Shown: positions 33,983-44,930 of the stretch, piece after piece
Position numbering within the stretch: position 1 is the first letter of the stretch
Layout of the letters: each line of letters opens with the position of its first letter
Assembly (NCBI GenBank): GCA_024138015.1
Contig: JAMXBB010000002.1
Location: forward strand, 10,492,690 to 10,556,689
Length of the DNA stretch: 64,000 nucleotides
Source of the DNA: Lumnitzera littorea
Taxonomy: Eukaryota > Streptophyta > Magnoliopsida > Myrtales > Combretaceae
Direction: 5' to 3'
Notes under the pieces: generated by a model
Seen by the model: only the letters and a program-made list of their open reading frames with translations
The model's database searches: none
Told to the model about the DNA's origin: nothing
Translations under genes and position numbers: made by a program

Positions 33983-36888
33983 TGTAAGCCCTGTAACTGT
34001 AGGATCGAACTTAATACGTAAAGTTTAGGGTGATCGGTTAAAGAATCCGATTAAGCCTAAATTATAAAACAAAACTAGAAATATTATTAAAAGTAATCTT
34101 GTAAATTTGAATTTAGGAAAATAATAGAATATTATAATATCAAATTTTAAGTATATTACTCGTTATTTATCGAAAATGCGTAAAACAAATTCCGATAATT
34201 AACGAGTTAGAGATAAATTATATGCATACTAAAAATCATAGAATAATATAAATAATATTTAGGAGTATTTACTTGTACTCCATATGTATTTACGTATAGG
34301 TAAAAATACGTGAAATTACCTAAAATGCTAAATAAAGAAAATCATAAAAAATCAAGGAACAATAAAAAATAAAAAGTTAGAGAAGTGGGGAATAATCTAG
34401 ATTTAGGTCGTGGCAGGTCAGGGAGGAAAGAAAAAAAATTGACCAATTAAATTAACATATTTAGAAAGTCAAATTGAAAGAAGATAAAGTAATTGTCAAG
34501 CCAAATTAATGTACTAAAATTCTCCAAGAGCTCTATAAATAGCCAATTTTTTTCAGAAGCTAATTTGGGTAGTTTCTAGAGTAGAAAAATCAAGAGAACC
34601 AAAACAAGAGTAAAGTAGGGCTTTTTCAAAAAGTTACAAAAAATTTGTACAATAAGGGCAATTGGACCGAACCTATGAACCACCATCAACCGGAACTGAA
34701 CTGCCACCACTACCATACCCTACACCCACCGCCTAGACCGGCCGATAGCCCTTGGATTGCTACTAGTGGCTAGAAGTCTAATAGTTAGGTGAGTTCAAAA
34801 TTTAGCTCAATTTTATGGAATTTATTAAAATTATTAATTTTATCTAGAAAATTATTAATTTTATTATTTTGATGCTCTATTGTATGAAGATTTAAGGAAA
34901 AATATTGGTAAGATTTAATTACATCTAGAAATATAGGGTACTTAAGAAACCGTGCAAAACTGAATATGTTTCAATTTAGAATTAACTAGTTTTAGGAGTA
35001 TAGTTTTGAGCTCAATTTTTTTGTGTAGACTATTTAAGTCATATAGAACAATGCTATAAAGCCTTTTTTTAGAAAAATTAATTTTAAAAAATTTTAAAAG
35101 TTAATTTTAAAAAATTTTAAGTGATTTTTAAGCCCTTAAAATATGTATATAACTAGGGATTTGGGAGGTTAATTAATGATTAATTAAATAATCATTGATT
35201 TAGTATATAATTAGGGATTTTAAGATGTTCAATCCGATGTGGTATGATAATTGTGGTATTTAGGTTGTGATGTGAGTATTAAGGGAACTATGTAGTAAAT
35301 ATGGGTACTTTTGATAATATGTGGAATTGGAATTATGGTAAATATAAAATATTAGGTAAATAGATAATATAGTAACAATATTAATACGTAATAAATTTGG
35401 TACAAAACTTAAATTTAGGTAATTATAGGAAAAATATAAAATTTTCTTACATCGAGAGTAAATTCACTACACTAATGACTAGAATACTGATTTAAGACCA
35501 AAAGTCATACTTAGGATACTTAAGCTTGATGTGATTAATCTCACATTAGGGTTCAGAACGTATAATACTTGTAAGTTGGAATTGATTTAGAACTTGAATC
35601 AGAATTGGATTTGGAAACTGAATCCTAAATTAACCTAGAATGAATTGGTAATAAATAATAGGTATACATGAAAAATAGAGTTAAATCATAACCTAGAATA
35701 TATATATATATATATATATATCATCAAGATATAAACACTAAAGGCATATTTATATTATAGGACACACAAAGATGAGTAGACCTGCGACAAGTAAGTGAGT
35801 AAGCAAACCAAGAATTTCAAGTAAGTTAAGTTTAATACTCCATCGTATTTTGTAATATTATTTAAAAATACTCGGAGACTTAGGATTGTATTTATGTTTG
35901 TAAGTAGTTATGTACGCATGTGCTTGAGTATTTGATTTCGTGCTGAATTCTATATTATGTTTGGTGATTGATGTGAACGAAATGGTGTGAAATTGTTTGA
36001 TCATCGTAAACCTTACTTAGTCATAACTGACCTAAATACTCTAATTAGACATGCATTGCAACCCTTTGGAGAACTATTAGGATTTTTTAATCGAATACCA
36101 ATACTTTCAAAAAAGATAGCGTTGGATAGCATAATGGTATTTTCCTCATCCTTAGCTAAACTAAGTGACTAAAGAAGAGGTTACGATGAAGATGAAGGCA
36201 TTAGTTTGAAGGATAGTCTTAGGGGCAGCGGTGTCTCCATTGCATAAACCGGGGTTTGGTTGTGGGCTGTTGTATTAACATGAAAACTCTTCAACTCGAA
36301 TTAGAGCGGATGAAATTACTTTGATTTCATAACAGACCGAACCATATTGTGTGATGGTACTTGCTTGTTGCATTGCATATAATTAATTACTTGATAACCC
36401 TGTTTGTGTTTGTTATACTTTCATTAGTCTTTAACCTAATTTACTGAGCTGTAGTTGCTCATACCTATATAGATTCTCTTGCAGGTTCTAACTTCTAACT
36501 ATTATACCATGATACAATTATCTCAAGGTTAGTTCTCTTTTGAAGCTATGGGAAGTAAGGATCAAATGGCCATACGATCGAGTTTTTTTTAATGTCCTAA
36601 TAGTACTTTTAGGTTTATGAATTGATGTGTGAGATGTAAGTTAGCCGACTACTGTAATATGTGTAATTTCCTAAGATTTTAAGACAATATGGATGTAATT
36701 ATATATATATGAATGATTGTTCTAACTTTTTATGTAAATTTTAGCTTAAACTTTAATTGAATTGTTTACTTCAAAGCAAGGAGTTGTAGACGCCTTGTGT
36801 AAATTATATCTATGGTAGGAACTGTGAGACCAGTTATTATCATAGATTGATTTAAATGGTGAGACTGTTGCAACTTTGGGGCGTAACA
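33983..36888 (+). mobile_element. 2.9-kb solo LTR, sister of 12853-15759
   Basis: 2906 bp, starting TGTAAGCCCTG and ending GGGGCGTAACA. The TSD is GCTTT (33978-33982) versus GCTTC (36889-36893), with one mismatch. The reverse complement aligns end to end with 12853-15759 and is one base different in length. A TATA box (CTATAAATAG near 34532-34541) supports plus orientation. (TA)n lies at 35699-35721. It sits inside the Tat pol region. Confidence 0.78.
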
Positions 36889-36893
36889 GCTTC

Positions 36894-38660
36894 CTCCTCT
36901 CTTGTGTACTTTACTATCAAAGTAGACCAGCATCTATACCTTATTGGCCATTTGTAACTGGTATTGGATTTTGTATGCACTTAGCTCCATTATGTACTTC
37001 ATCATCAGTCTAAATGCATTGGGCTTCTATAGCATAGTACGTAGTGGTTAATCTGTGAGTACGATAATCTAGTGCGCCTGGAAGTAGGGCCTCAGTCGAC
37101 GTACTAAGATAACAATGGCTAAGGCGAATTTTTCTGCTTGAATGTGCTTACCTAAGCCCATGGAGTATATGGCTGATATAGTACACGAGCTTGTGTTCTC
37201 TTCCATATGCTCTGATCAACATAAAAGAAAGCGTCATGTTGCTCATGGCTAGGTATAAGAATAGGTACTCTCCATAGATGGGCTTAGAGAGGACCGGTGG
37301 GTGTACAAGGAAATCTTAGACCAATTGGAAGGCAATAGTGCACTTTGAGGTCCATATGTCTGCACTTTTTAAGATGAATCTGCTCAATACGGTCATTATG
37401 CCAGTGAGCTTTTGTACTTCTCAGACTGAGGTAAGGGGCTTCATCCTCGTAATAGTGCTTATCTTCTCGATATTGGCCTCAATGTCTCTTTGGGTGACCA
37501 GGAAGCCTAGGAATTTGTTAGAGCTGACCCTAAAGATGCATTTTTAGGGGTTTAGCTTCCTGTTGTGTGTCCGTATCTGGTCAAAAGCTTCCTAGAGGTC
37601 CTTGACATAATAGCCTGGCTTCATGCTCTTGACGATCATGCCATTGACTACACCTCCATATTACGCCCAATCTGGGGCTTAAAAAAATGTTGTCACCATC
37701 TGCCGGTACAAGTCCCCAGCATTTTTTATGCTGAACAACATCACTGTATAGCAATATGTGCCATAGTCGGTGATGAAGGAGGTATGGATTTTGTCCTTTG
37801 GGTCCATTTTAATCTAGTTGTACCTTGAGAGGCATCTATGAAACTTAACAAGGCATGTCCCGAAGTGAAATCCAAGGTTAAAACGATCCTTGTTACGGAA
37901 CCAAGACAACCTATCTTACTAACAATCAAAAAGGGTGAAGGACCTCCAAGGCTTATAAATAAGAGCTTATTTTAGTCTCTATTTGGCAAAGCAAAGGGAG
38001 ATGGATCCATGAATTATTGTCAAAAGACTTTCCCAAATCAATCAACAAATTATACGTATAGATAACGAAAAGCTAGAACGTAAGCAAACCCTCATTGCCT
38101 TCTGGGAGCACTTACCTCCTATCGATCCGGAGGTCGTTGCTAAAGCCATGCAAGAGCTCTAAGATCGCATTCGAGCTCTTGAAGACCTGAAATGGGTAGA
38201 TGAGTTAATCAATTCTTGGGAGAGGAAAGCAATCTTTTCGGCAGGCTTTGTTGAAGTCGATATAATCGACACACATGAACCACTTCCCGGTCTTCTTCTT
38301 GACTAACACCACGTTTGTTAGCCAAGTTGGGTACTTCTCTTCCCTCATGAAGCCGGCCTCGAGCAGTTTTTACACCTCTTCCTTAATCGTATCCTTCCTC
38401 TTTGGAGCGAAGTGTTTCTTCTTCTACTTAACAGGTTGCACAGTAGATTCAATGTTGAGCCTATAGGTTGCTAGGTTGAGTGAGATTTTGGGCATATCTG
38501 ATGCCAACTTGGCAAACCTATCGAAGTTGGCCTGTAAGAGAGCAATAATTTTGCCCTTTACCTTGGGAGGAGTCTCGATCCCAACCTTTATGGTTTGGTC
38601 AGGAGAAGGACTAATCTAGACGTCTTCGATTTCTTCATCTAGCTCGTCCCTTTCCACCAA
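36894..38660 (-). pseudogene. Reverse transcriptase and RT-linked RNase H remnant of the Tat element
   Basis: On the minus strand, 38230-38420 reads EAGFMREEKYPTWLTNVVLV, KKKTGKWFMCVDYIDFNKAC and KDCFPLP, a typical Tat RT start. The second half (37480-37860) reads TSFITDYGTYCYTVM, then KCIFRVSSNKFLGFLVTQRD. RNase H-like text (LVYYISHILHGLR, EAQCI) lies near 36900-37200. A stretch at about 37970-38240 does not fit RT on the minus strand. The YVDD box is not recognisable, so the enzyme is dead. Confidence 0.8.
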
Positions 38661-38680
38661 CTTCTCCTATTGGTTGGACT

Positions 38681-39118
38681 TTAAAGTGAAGACTCTGTTG
38701 CCTCTAGCAGCCCTAACATATACTCTCGTGAGAGCTTTTTATTACACCTAAATATTCCCATCCCCGTTAGGGTTGGGAATTTCGCCTTCGAGTGAAGGGA
38801 GGATGTGATGACCCTAAACGCATTTAGACTTAGTCTTTCGAAGATAGTGTTGTAGCGAGATGGGCAATTGATCACAACAAACTCTACTGGTTGTCGTGCT
38901 ACGTGGTTGCTAAGCTCTATATCTAGAGCGACAATCCTCTTCACTTGAATGGTACTTCCATTAAAGTTGATTAAGTTGTAGCGGTACAGCTTCATCTTCG
39001 CCAGCAGCTTCTTTCTCATCCTCTCATATGTATAGAGAAAGAGGATATCAGTGGAGCTAACGGTGTCTATCATTATTTTCAAGATCTCGAAATTCGCGAT
39101 CTTCACTCTTATAACCAC
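38681..39118 (-). pseudogene. Protease (aspartic) region of the Tat element
   Basis: This is an open stretch of 145 codons. It has the retroviral-type protease start IMIDTVSSTDILF and the downstream pattern LINFNGSTIQVKRIVALDIE, then VEFVVINCPSRYNTIFERLS and LNAFRVITSSLHSKAKFPT, typical of plant gypsy elements. The catalytic D-T-G is changed to D-T-V, so it should be inactive. It is the longest unbroken piece of this element's pol. Confidence 0.8.
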
Positions 39119-41249
39119 AGCATCTTAATGGAAGGTATCTACCCCCTCTATATCTTTGTTAGAGAATGAGATAAAAGTATTTAGCTTCTATCTTTTCTTC
39201 CTTACAGTCAGCACCTCGGACAGGGCATTAATTGAACTACTTGTGTTCGGTTAGCTCCCAAGGTATGGCCCCAAAACTATTATGTTGATTATGCCGTTGG
39301 GAGTGCAGCTGTTGCGGAGGTTAGTGTTATGATAAATGTGTAAAATTGCACATTTATCTCCACTTAATTACTGCATATTTATGCATTTCATAGTGTTTTA
39401 TTGTGAGTTATGCTTAGAAATAATGAAAAGTGCAAATTTTCGAGTAAATTGCATGAATATTGAAAAAAGGATCATTACAACTTATGATGTCACTTGCTAC
39501 AAGACTTGTTTGGGCTATAGATGATCTTTTCATTACCTATGAATAAAAAGAGTTGGACTTTTGATCTTTGACGATAATGGAGTGCCTTTGATGTGTACAA
39601 TGAAATTCCATTTGTTAAATAGACAAATCTTGGTTGATTATAGCTTTGAATGGTTTAGGTAACTTAAGGACCTATCCATTACATATCATTGATCTTTGTT
39701 TCCGAGATATGACTTTTGCAAGTTGCCAAACTAAGCTTTGAATGGTTTGATCAGCTGGGCTTTTATCCTACGGATGTTTAGAAGAGAAGAAGACTTTATG
39801 GTTTCAAGACTCTAACTAATGCACATGCTGTTCACTTCATTTTAGATCAAACATAGTTATATACTTTGGTTTTTAGCAGTTGGACTTAATTAAATAAGAG
39901 TAGAACATAATCTCAACCGGAGCAATTCTCCATGTGTAATAGCAATTGTAAACTTTAAGACCAAGAGCCACTTAAATGAAACAGCAACCAACAAGAACTT
40001 AAACTCCAATTGAGGAAATTGTGCAGTGGTTTCATGGACTTGTACTGCATAAAATTTCAGTAGCTGTCATCAATTGAATAACTCCAAGCCATGACCCAAA
40101 ACAACAAGGACGGCTTCACTCAATCACCAACAGCAGCTACACCTTTGTTTGAAGAATAAATTATAGCCACTAGTATGAAAAGTCAAAAGCAAACCACAAG
40201 TTTTCCTTGATGATAAAGTACAACACACCTCTAATGTAAAGAGTAAAGATAAATTTTTATTTAGATTTGAAGCTTATTAACAATGTGAAAGGAGTAGCCA
40301 CAGTTTTGAGGATGCCTAAAGTTATCTAAATTTATTGATAAGAGTTAGATCACATCCATTCGGTTTTTGGGATAAAATAGACTATACTTAGGTAAGAAAA
40401 CAAGGCATGGAATTCCCTTGTAGCAGCTCTTCTACGTAGAACTAATGGCCTAAAGTGCAGCAATTGTGTACCAAAGCAAGAAACATGCTGAGCTCCACAC
40501 AAGCACTCTACGGCATCCAAACAACAATAGCTTATGATAGCTACTACAGTTTCCATGGCATACATGACAGCAACTAAACTTGCAACTAGCAAGCAATGCC
40601 AAGAACTCAACTTGACCCCAACATGATAAGTACCAAGCTGAGGAACTCTAATATCAGCTAACATGGTTAGTAGCTCTTGAGCTCTAATATTAGTTATATT
40701 TGCAAACATGCTAAGCTGAACAACCCTTTTAGATTTGACTACACCATAAGGAACAGCTTGTGAAGGCGTTTTGCTGATCAACAATTCCATGGTCCAATAG
40801 AGCAACAACTTTCAATAAGCTATGGCATTCAACTAAGCATCAACAAGCAATCAGTTGTTCCCTTTTGGAAATTACAACAACACTTATACTTTTAAGGATA
40901 GCTAAGAGTTCCATTTACTTGTAGCAGACTGGAACACGCAAATAAAGTAGTTCCTTAGTCCAAGTTTCATTTCGAGATCCTTATAGCAGCATTTGATTAG
41001 CATACGATAAGCTCTTATTTCCTAACTGACCAACAAAGAAATTCACTATAACTATTTCTTTATTGTAAGTCGTAAACTATGTGCAGTAGTACTTCGTGCA
41101 ACTCCATTCAAACGCCATTGGATCTTCAAAGATAGTTCCTCAATAACCAATGGACTTCCAACAATAGCTGCGGTATATCAACCTAATTGAGAGTAGCAAC
41201 CCTAAGTTCAAGGCCGTGACTTCAATTAGCAGAGTATAAAGAAGGAGAA

Positions 41250-42099
41250 TGATAGGAATCAACCCCTTAAACTAATCACAAGAAGCTAAGCTAGAGGATT
41301 TCAAGGGCTCGCAAGGAAAATACTAACTTTAAGCTATAGCTAAGACGGGGACTACAATCCCAATTTGACCTCCAATCGACCTATCTGTCAAATCTTTACG
41401 TGTGTCCAACATGCTCCTGCCCAACTATGAAGTCCTGACCCAAAAGGTAACCTAAGAAAGGGTGGCCAAGTCGAGCTCTCCAATTGACCACTAGTGCCTT
41501 ACTCCAATTCAGCTGACTTCCTAACTAGACCGATTGGCTCTTGACCTGATTTAAATTAGGTTGGCTCTTGACTACCGCCACTTCTTGTTTCTACTTATTT
41601 TGTATCATACTCCTGATGTTTAACCATCAAGCAACATGTATCTTCTGACACAATGTTCCAGAATGATTCTTTTTTTTTTTTTCTGTATTGGATATTCTTT
41701 ATCCTTTTTACCCCTTTTTAGTATGATTCATGTAACGTAATTGTAAAATACCCTTTTATCTTTTCATACATGTAAAATAACCTTAGTGGGCAAGTATATA
41801 AACCCCTACTTTCCTTGTACACAAACATTCGGCTTTTAATACAGAATTAGTCACTTTGAGCAACCTTGGTATTCTTGTTATTATTCAACTCTTATCTATT
41901 TCCTTCAGCAAGAAGTAGTGGCAAGTAACCCTTCAATTCGGACCAGTGCATCATATTTGACGGATTGTAGGCTGAGTAAGATCAAGTGGTGAGTCATATC
42001 CATTCGGTAACTGCCCAGACTTCGCTAATTTCTTTTCTGTTTCCTTTTTGGTTCATTTGTTGTGGTGTTTTTCCATGTGTTCGAATCTGGAGATGCATA
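41250..42099 (+). repeat. 5' LTR of the deleted gypsy element
   Basis: Pairs with 44088-44930. The likely promoter is TATATAAACCCC near 41800-41812, also present as TATATAAACTCC in the other LTR. Confidence 0.85.
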
Positions 42100-42401
42100 A
42101 GCTTCGCTGGTATCAAAGTACGGTTCCGCAAGAGAGTATGTGAAGTTACAGTGGAGTTTTGTCTCGCTTTACTATTAATGGCTGCTGTGTTCCTTCCGTA
42201 GCTATTGTAGTGTACTTGTGTATTTGTAAGTGTGGTTTCATTTATACTCTATTTTATTTTGTTCTCTATTATGACAATAAAGCAAGTTTTTCGCTATTCT
42301 GCTTGAGTAACTCTGGGTACTAAAGTTGTTAGTAGTTTATTAATTTGTTCGAAAAAGTACTACATTATATCAGATTTAAGTGTTTAGGGAATTATTGGTG
42401 A

Positions 42402-43078
42402 CTAGGGCAATGGTGCTCAACTTGGTCGTGGTCATATGGTAGTAACACCTTAGGGTCCATTAATGACCGACTTGATAAACTCACAAACCTTGTTGAGAGT
42501 CTAGTCACCATAATACAAGTTAAGAGGCAAGTTGTCGAGCTGAAAAGACAGGTAGATGAACTCATTGAGCGAGGATATGTGAAGGAGAACATGAGCCCTT
42601 GTGCTATACTAACTCTGCTCGGTCCGAAGAAAGATGGTTCATGGCGCATGTATATTGACAGCAGAGTGATCAACCGAATTACTATCAAGTATAGATACTC
42701 GATATCGAGGGTCGATGATATGTTGGATGAGCTTTATGGTGCAAAGATATTTTCAAAGATTGATCTGCAAAGTGGCTATCACCAATGGTTGGTTATGCCA
42801 TTCAGGCTTACTAATGTGTCGAGCACATTCATAAGGTTAATAAACCATATGATGCAATCTCTTCTTGGAATATGTGTATTCATGTACTTCAATGATATAT
42901 TGGTGTATAGTGTCGACCTGAACAACCATGTTCAACATCTTCACGAAGTATTTGGCATTCTACAAGCTAAGAAGTTGTATGAGAATGTAAAGAAATGTAT
43001 GTTTTGCCAGAAAGAGGTGATGTTCTTAGGATTTGTAGTATCAAGGGAAGGAATCCAAGCAGATGAGAAGAAGTTTTG
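42402..43078 (+). pseudogene. Gag-RT in-frame fusion with truncated pol
   Basis: One frame is open from 42402 to a TGA at 43077. It begins with gag-like coiled text (NDRLDKLTNLVESLVT) and passes directly into RT (QVDELIERGYVKENMSPCA, GPKKDGSWRMYIDSRVIN, YRYSISRVDDMLDELYGAKI). The remaining gag, protease and connector have been lost without breaking the frame. The RT active box is YFNDILVYS where YVDDILVYS is usual; the second aspartate is asparagine, so activity is unlikely. After the stop, pol continues in pieces. Confidence 0.8.
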
Positions 43079-44087
43079 AGCTGTTTTGGAATGGCCGATG
43101 CCGAAGAATGTCACTGAAATCTGAAGTTTCCATGGCTTAGCTTCTTTCTATAGGCGATTTATTAAGGACTTCAACACAATAACCGCCCCATTGACTGAGC
43201 TGACAAAGAAGAATGAAGGGTTCAGGTGGAATGATTGAGCTGAGTAAAGCTTCCAAGAGATCAAGGAGAAGCTCACCTCGGTACTTATCCTTTCACTATC
43301 AGATTTTGATAAGCCCTTTGAACTAGAGTATGACACATTGAGATTTGGAATTGGTGCTGTCCTGATGTAAGAACGACGGCTCATCGCTTACTACAGTAAG
43401 AAACTAAGTAGCTTAGCCTTGAATTATTCTATGTATGAGAAGGAGCCATACTCTCTTTTCCGAGCCCTTACCGTTTGACAATACTATCTACTACTATAAG
43501 ATTTTGTTATTTATACTGATCGCGAATCATTGAAGCATCTTAAGAGTAAGAACAAGCTTTCAAAGAAACAAGCTAAGTAGTTAGAGTTTATAGAAGATTT
43601 CTGGTACGTCATTTGGTATAAGAAGGGAAGCACAAATGCATTGCTGACGCTTTGTTACGACGGCAAACCTTGCTGACTACTTTGTAAACAAAACTATTGA
43701 GATTCTCACTCATCATTAAGCAGTATGCTAATGATCCTCACTTCGGTTCCATTGTTGAACGGTATTGTAAGGACTAGTTGTTGGAGGAAATTATCTTAAG
43801 AACAGCTATCTATTTAAGGATTGCAGGCTATGTATTTCAAATTACTCCACATGTGAATTGTTGGTTTGGGAAGCTCATAGTAGTGGACTTTCAGGCCACT
43901 TTGGAGAGGTTAAGACAACCAATCTGTTGAAAGAGAATTTTTATTGGCTAAGGATGTTCATAAGGTAGTCGGTCGTTGTGAAGTGTATAAGCATGCTAAG
44001 GGGAAGAGAAGACCCTGCGAGCGCCCTAAGAGAATGAGCAGAAACTACTTTAGATTTGAGGACAAATCTTTCTGAACCCAAGGCAGA
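43079..44087 (+). pseudogene. RNase H and integrase zinc-finger remnant, pol end entering the 3' LTR
   Basis: The RNase H pattern FELEYDTLRFGIGAVLM and VIYTDRESLKHL is visible at 43310-43540. An HHCC-like zinc finger (HSSGLSGHFGEVKT, then CEVYKHAKGK) lies near 43870-44000. The text then jumps (deletion near 44000-44025) to RMSRNYFRFEDKSF. The shifted frame DLRTNLSEPKADDKNQPIEP and then ITKSRVRGLQGLAQKILALS crosses the LTR start at 44088. Confidence 0.75.
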
Positions 44088-44930
44088 TGATAAGAATCAA
44101 CCCATTGAACCAATCACAAAAAGCCGAGTTAGAGGACTTCAAGGACTTGCACAGAAAATACTAGCTCTAAGCTATAGCTAAGATGGGGACTCCTATCTCA
44201 ATCTGACCTCCAACTGACCTGTTTGTCAAAGCCTCACGTATGTCCAACATGCTCCTGCCCAGCTACAAAGTCCTGACCTAGAAGGTAACTTAGGAAAGGC
44301 TAGCCAAGCCGAGCTCTCCAATCGACCACTGGTGCTTGACTCTAATTCAGCTGACTTCCTAACCAGACTGACTGACTCTTGACCTAATCTAAATCAAGTC
44401 GGCTCCTGACTACCAGTACTTCTTGTTTTTACCTATGTTGTATTATACTCCTGACGTTTAGCCATCAAGCAACACGTCTTTTGACACAACGTTCCAGAAT
44501 GATTCTTTCTTTTTCGTACTGGATATTCTTTGTCCTTTTTACCCTTTTTTAGTATAATTTATGTAACGTAATTGTAAAATACCCTTTTGTCTTTTCATAC
44601 ATGGAAAATAACTCTAGTGGGTAAGTATATAAACTCCCACTTTCCTTGTACGCAAGCATTAGGCCTTTAGTATAGAATTACTTATATTGAGCAACCTTAG
44701 TGTTCTCGTTATTATTCAACTCTTATCTATTTCCTTTAGTATGGAGTAGTGATGAGTAACTCTTCAATTCAGACTAGTGTGTTATCTCTGGCGGATTGTA
44801 AGTCGAATAGGATCGAGTGATGAGTCATATCCATTTGATAGCGGCCTGGACTTCGCTAGTTTCTTTTCTATTTCCTTTTAGGTTTATTCGTTGTGTTGTT
44901 TCTTTGTGTGTCCGACCCTGGAGATGCATA
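44088..44930 (+). repeat. 3' LTR of the deleted gypsy element
   Basis: 843 bp. Its first 90 bases carry pol-like coding text. Confidence 0.85.

Larger units (their letters stand above)
41250..44930 (+). mobile_element. Ty3/gypsy element with large internal deletions
   Basis: LTRs at 41250-42099 (850 bp) and 44088-44930 (843 bp) are direct repeats starting TGATA(A/G)GAATCAACCC and ending GGAGATGCATA. GGAGAA lies on both sides (41244-41249 and 44931-44936). A TGGTATCAAAGT primer-binding site (initiator Met type) is at 42108-42119. The 2-kb interior keeps a gag start, RT, RNase H, the integrase zinc finger and the end of pol. Most of gag, protease and the integrase core are missing. It sits inside the long LTR-like element, itself inside the Tat element. 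Confidence 0.85.

Noticed and set aside
40350..40808. Minus-strand ORF of 152 codons
   Set aside because: It lies in the coding-free long LTR-like element, has no recognisable domain, and codon text looks random (Cys/Ser/Leu-rich).
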